Of a stretch of 64,000 bases of DNA, positions 59,884-64,000 are shown piece after piece. The notes beneath the pieces are model-generated. The model had not been told where the DNA came from. It did not search any database and saw nothing but the letters and a program-made list of their open reading frames with translations. How positions within the stretch are numbered: the stretch's first letter is position 1; each line of letters begins with the position of its first letter. The position numbers and the translations under genes are program-made. Origin of the DNA: Sodiomyces alkalinus F11 (Eukaryota > Ascomycota > Sordariomycetes > Glomerellales > Plectosphaerellaceae); the NCBI RefSeq assembly GCF_003711515.1, contig NW_021167083.1, positions 2,243,048-2,307,047 on the forward strand, read 5' to 3'.

Positions 59884-62800
59884 TGTCTTCTACACATAAC
59901 TACATACGGTTATAACGAGTGTAAATAACTATAACATTGTTTTTATGCTTTTTTATATAGGAACTAATTCAACCTATTATAGTATTAATTGTTAAATACA
60001 GCGTAACCGTAATAGAGTAAATATACGATAAGAACGGTTAGATCAAGAGATTCTAAATGGATTATATTAAAGCCGTAAACCGTTATAAAACGTGTTACTA
60101 AACGTGTGGTTATAGGAGGCAAAATTAGTGCCCGAAGTCCTACGGATATCCACTATTAGGCCTAACCGCGTATTCGGCTATTAGGTCACCCTACCCCCGA
60201 GACAGGCCTATACGACACACTCCCTTAACTGTATAATTATACTAAACGGGTAGGTAGTTAAAGCTATTTATAGCCGACTGATAGTTCTAGTGGTTTTATT
60301 ACTACGTAGCCTCTGTTAAATTTATCCCCTAAGCGTTCTAAATAATCCGTTAAGACCTCCTCTAGCTTCCTTTACTAGAGGCGGTCCTATATATCTACCA
60401 CGCTTACCTAGGCTCTAAATACTATAAATCTATCGCCCGTTAACGCTTTCGTTAATCCGTCTACCACTATTTCGGGACTTATAACGTAGCTAACCTTAAT
60501 CCTTACTCTTACTTACTGATTTACTGTACTAGCTCCTACTAGCCTTTAGCCCCTAAGGCGATAGGCGCCGCGCCATAGCTTTAGGGCTGCACGCGCGTAA
60601 TGAATTAAAAAAGAAAGAAAAAAAGAAAAGAAAACCTTAATCCTCCTTTATTCCCGGGCTTCCCGTAACTAATAGTTATAGATATCCACGTGCCGTAAAC
60701 GCGTGCTTAATACAGCGATCTTAATATTTATTAGCCGGAGAGTCTGATTACTATTGCATAGGATCTATAGTTACGGTTTATTAAATTCTACCCCTAGCTA
60801 TAGTAATAGTCGTTATATAAAGATACCCTCCTTAGCACCTTATACTAAAGATAATAGCTTTACCTCTATTATGAATATTATAACCGTTACTTATTCATTA
60901 GCGCGCTACGGGATTATGCCTTCAAAGAGGCGTATTATAGATCCTTAACTGCCTTTTCGATCTACTATATTATCGGTAAATAAGGCGTCGCTATAGACCT
61001 TAATTATATCTCCACTCCCTAGTTCTAGAGTATAGCTTTAGGTGGCTAGTAGATATCGAATTAAATAGTTAGCGGTATCGTGATATACTTCCCGGGGTTA
61101 GTATTAAATCGGCAAAGCCGCGATACCGTAAATGCTATATCTAGCCGCGATATTATAGCTATATATAGTATAGATCCTATCTTACGTTAATAGCTTTTAA
61201 CGGCTATAGAACTACTATTATAAGGTATTAGTTCTATAGTCTATATAGGATATATAGGCCGGTAAGAGCTTTCTTTTCCAGGGTTTAATAGTCGTTCTAG
61301 TATAGCGATATAAGCGCGTTATAATAGCCAAATCCGGCGTTCGGTATTATCGCGAATAGCACTAATACTAAGGAACTATTATAGAAGTCTACCCCTTTAT
61401 AGGCAATAACACCGTTTAAGGTTATGAATAGTACACTCTATTTTACTCTTATACTAGTCCTTATAAGTAATAACGATATTATTAACGTAGAAGAATAGGA
61501 TAACACCACGCCGTAGAAACTAATATAGTTTCTGCGGTACTATTATAAAACTATCCCCGAGGAGCACTTTAGTGATATACTTCTGCTATAGGAGGGGAGA
61601 TTCCTTAAGACTGTATAGTGCCCTTTTTAGTAGTAGATGCTTCTTCGGATCTTTATAACCTAGTAGTCCTCTTATAAACATATTATAGGAAAGGGGAGCG
61701 TATATAAAGGCGTTAATAATATTATATTATATTAGGAAAAGGTTAAAATAGGTCGTAATCGCTATTAAGGCCCGGAACGAATATCCTGTAAGTATAGCCA
61801 TGTAGGTATTATCAAGGGAATCCCGATATTATTAGTCTCCAAGTACAATAAGACGTGCCTTATATTTATATAGAAAACTATATTTATCGTATTTATACGT
61901 TAATACCTATATATAATCGAGGACCTAATACTTAGCCATAGTAGTATTAGGGACCGTAATCTATAATACTATCTCCCGGTAGCTCCGTAGATAGTCTTAT
62001 TACGCCTGCCGGAATAGCTCCGCGTAGGGATACTCCTTAAGGATATATTAGTCTCTCGGCGGCGCCGGTAGTTCCCGCTAGTGGATCTTCCTGGGGACGG
62101 GAACCGCGGGTGCCACGGTAAAGGCCGCGGGAGCTACAGGTTCTAACGGTCGTTATTACAGTTATTTAAGCGTTTTCCTAATCCTTAGCGTTATTAGCAG
62201 TTTACTATCTAATATATAGGTATACGGGCTATACCGGCCGGTGTTAAATATAGAGATCTAAGTGCTATTGCTGCTATTATCACCTCGCGGTACTATAGGG
62301 TTTATGCCTATAACTTCCGCTACTATTAGGAGATTTATCGAGGGAGGGGTATTTAGTCGAGTTAGTAGTTAGATTATTAGCTACGAGTGTCGGTGATTAA
62401 GCGCCCTTATAATAATAGGGTTAGGTGCCGCTATATTATAACCTTTACCCCCTATTCCGCTCGGCTCCTACGGTATATCCGGCGGGAGGTTTTTATCCGC
62501 CGGGGGAGGTATATACTCCCGGCCGTCCGGCAGGGTGTTCTTATCTACCAGGCGATAGATCTGCTACACGGCTTCAAAAGCGAGGTTCTTATCCTCCAGG
62601 GGAGCGACTAGCTTAAAATAGAATAAAGTATATAGGTGCGTATCTTATAGAACCGTAAAGGTGCTTAGAGGGAGGTTCTTATCCTCCGGTACCCGGATTT
62701 AGTTAACGATTTCCGTTAGTTCTTTTTAGTTATATATAACAGGTCGTCCTTTAAGGTAGCGATATCGCCGTCGAAGAACTGCCCTTTATTAAAGAATATA

Positions 62801-64000
62801 TCGCGTGTACGGACTATACGGTTACGCCGTAGGCCGCGTATCTAGATACGGAAGATATTAATAGAATCGTAGCCTATTAAATACATAATATAGGTATGTA
62901 GCGCGAGGCGATTTAATAGCTTATTACTTACCATTAGAGCGTCTCTGGCTATCGTAAACGCCTTAGAGCCGTAGGCTTCAAGGTACTATACTATTGGTTT
63001 AGGGCCGAAAAGAATATAGTATAAGGAATACTAGTTAAGCCGTTAAATAGGTATACGGTTATATTAGTATACCCCCGCGGGGACGATTTCGAACTATACA
63101 TAGTTAGGTAAACGGGCGTGGATTTTTATCACCCTGCCTTTAGTGATAATAACGCCGCCGGAGCGTTTAGAACCGCCGTTCTAAGCGGGAGTCTCCGCTA
63201 AGGAGAACTCTAGTTAGATACTAAAATCTCTTAATAAGGCCAGGATTTTGTTTAATTATATTAGCTTATTATTACTCTTAAAAACACGGACTTTTCGGTT
63301 AAACTACCGCTTAAACTATAGCAGAAACTCCTATATAACGGTATAAATATCCTCCGCTCTCTTTAATTTTATAATACAGGTGGCAATAAAGCCGCTATAT
63401 CGGTCCGTAAAGAATATAACCTTAATATTATTATCAGGGTTCCTGGTAAAATCGGTAAGATTCACTACCTACCGTTCTCTAGCGTAGGTAAGAGCCGTAC
63501 GCGGCTATCGGTTACTTTATCGGGTGATTGTAGTCTGCGTATAACTATTATAATCTATAGTTATTAGACCTCTAACCGTAACGCCCTACGACTGCTTTTC
63601 TAGGTACTTTAGCGGTTTAGGGCCGGTATACCCTAGTTGTAGATACTATAGTATACCCTTAGCGTTACTAGTAGGTAGTGCTGTATTACGGGCAGGCGGA
63701 CCTAGAAAAGTAGTGGTAGGAGCGTGAGTATCGTTAAGAGGTAAATATCTAATAACGCTTTAATCGTGGTGGTAACTTAGCTTATATAGAATTAATCTGT
63801 TAGTACGTCGTAAATAGTCGTTTAGTGGCCGTTAATTCTACTAGTATCCTGTATTACAGAGGCGTTAGTTAGAGATTAAATGATAGGTAAAGTCTTTATA
63901 GTAGGCGATATTAAGGATCTTGAAATTAAGGCTGCCGGTTATTCCTTTTATCCGTATAATAACGGTGCCGAAGCCTTAGAGTAGGAGGACCGAACTGCCT
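59884..64000 (-). mobile_element. Ty1/Copia relict related to family B, running out of the window
   Basis: On the minus strand the integrase C-terminus is readable at about 62,780-62,890 (YLIGYDSINIFRIQ, then TRDIFFNKG). RT is at about 61,300-61,900, with the FYVNNIV box (YVDD with Asp to Asn) at about 61,478-61,500. The RNase H end is near 60,420-60,480 (VVDGLTKAL-like). The 3' LTR should lie between 59,884 and 60,220 but I could not delimit it: TGTC at 59,884 and GACA at 60,211-60,214 are candidate tips without a matching duplication. The 5' end is beyond base 64,000. RIP is strong except in the 131-bp insert. Confidence 0.75.
60504..60634 (+). mobile_element. 131-bp retroposed insert with A-rich tail and 10-bp target duplication
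   Basis: Flanked by CCTTAATCCT on both sides (60,494-60,503 and 60,635-60,644). It is absent from the homologous point of the Copia at about 40,300. It matches the last ~100 bp of the LINE ending at 52,136 (CTACTAGCC, AGGGC, ATAGGCGCCG, TAGCTTT, CACGCG) and ends in an A-rich tail with G interruptions. It keeps CA and TG, so it is younger than the RIP of its host or too short to be targeted. It is either an extremely 5'-truncated LINE copy or a SINE sharing the LINE tail. Confidence 0.85.

Noticed and set aside
59884..60214. Delimited 3' LTR for the right-hand Copia
   Set aside because: TGTC and GACA tips exist, but the 5-bp flanks (AATCC and CACTC) do not match and no second copy is in the window.

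Overview
The window looks like a chromosome segment of a filamentous ascomycete (Pezizomycotina). Three things point there. The two intact genes have short spliceosomal introns (59-77 nt) with CTGAC-type branch sites. One gene is a C2H2 plus fungal-specific transcription factor. Most of the remaining DNA carries the scar of repeat-induced point mutation (RIP): CA and TG are nearly absent and TA is in great excess, so Gln and Trp codons have become stops. I cannot fix the genus from sequence alone.

Layout. 1-24.2 kb is a mosaic of dead retroelements: a minus-strand Ty3/Gypsy element (1-8.5 kb), a Tad-like LINE (8.7-11.6 kb), a 5'-truncated Copia (11.6-15.3 kb) carrying an un-RIPed solo LTR, pieces of a second Copia family ('A'), and a LINE 3' end. 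24.5-25.4 kb is a terminal-inverted-repeat element flanked by TA. 25.57-27.72 kb is an intact four-exon septin-like GTPase gene on an island of normal composition. 28.53-41.24 kb is a complete Gypsy element (204-bp LTRs, TSD TAGAA) split by a complete Copia element (35,157-40,777, TSD GGGTA). 41.5-47.6 kb is a long minus-strand LINE inside an AT-rich tract. 48.2-53.05 kb holds further LINE pieces, repeats and a solo Gypsy LTR. A solo Copia-A LTR (53,250-53,505, TSD GTTAT) marks the edge of the genic island. From 53.5 to 59.8 kb the DNA is unmutated and holds one intact gene, an 807-residue zinc-finger transcription factor with a long leader, an upstream ORF and a GTAC-rich promoter. 59.8-64 kb is another dead Copia on the minus strand, itself hit by a 131-bp retroposed insert with a perfect 10-bp TSD.

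The two genes show no functional link; each is an isolated island. The repeats were layered over time: heavily RIPed elements contain short insertions (solo LTRs, the 131-bp insert) that keep CA/TG. The most interesting signal is inside the full-length Gypsy element. Between the end of pol and the 3' LTR, on the strand opposite to gag-pol, lies a conserved multi-exon reading frame, present in two copies with an 89-nt intron at the same place in both.
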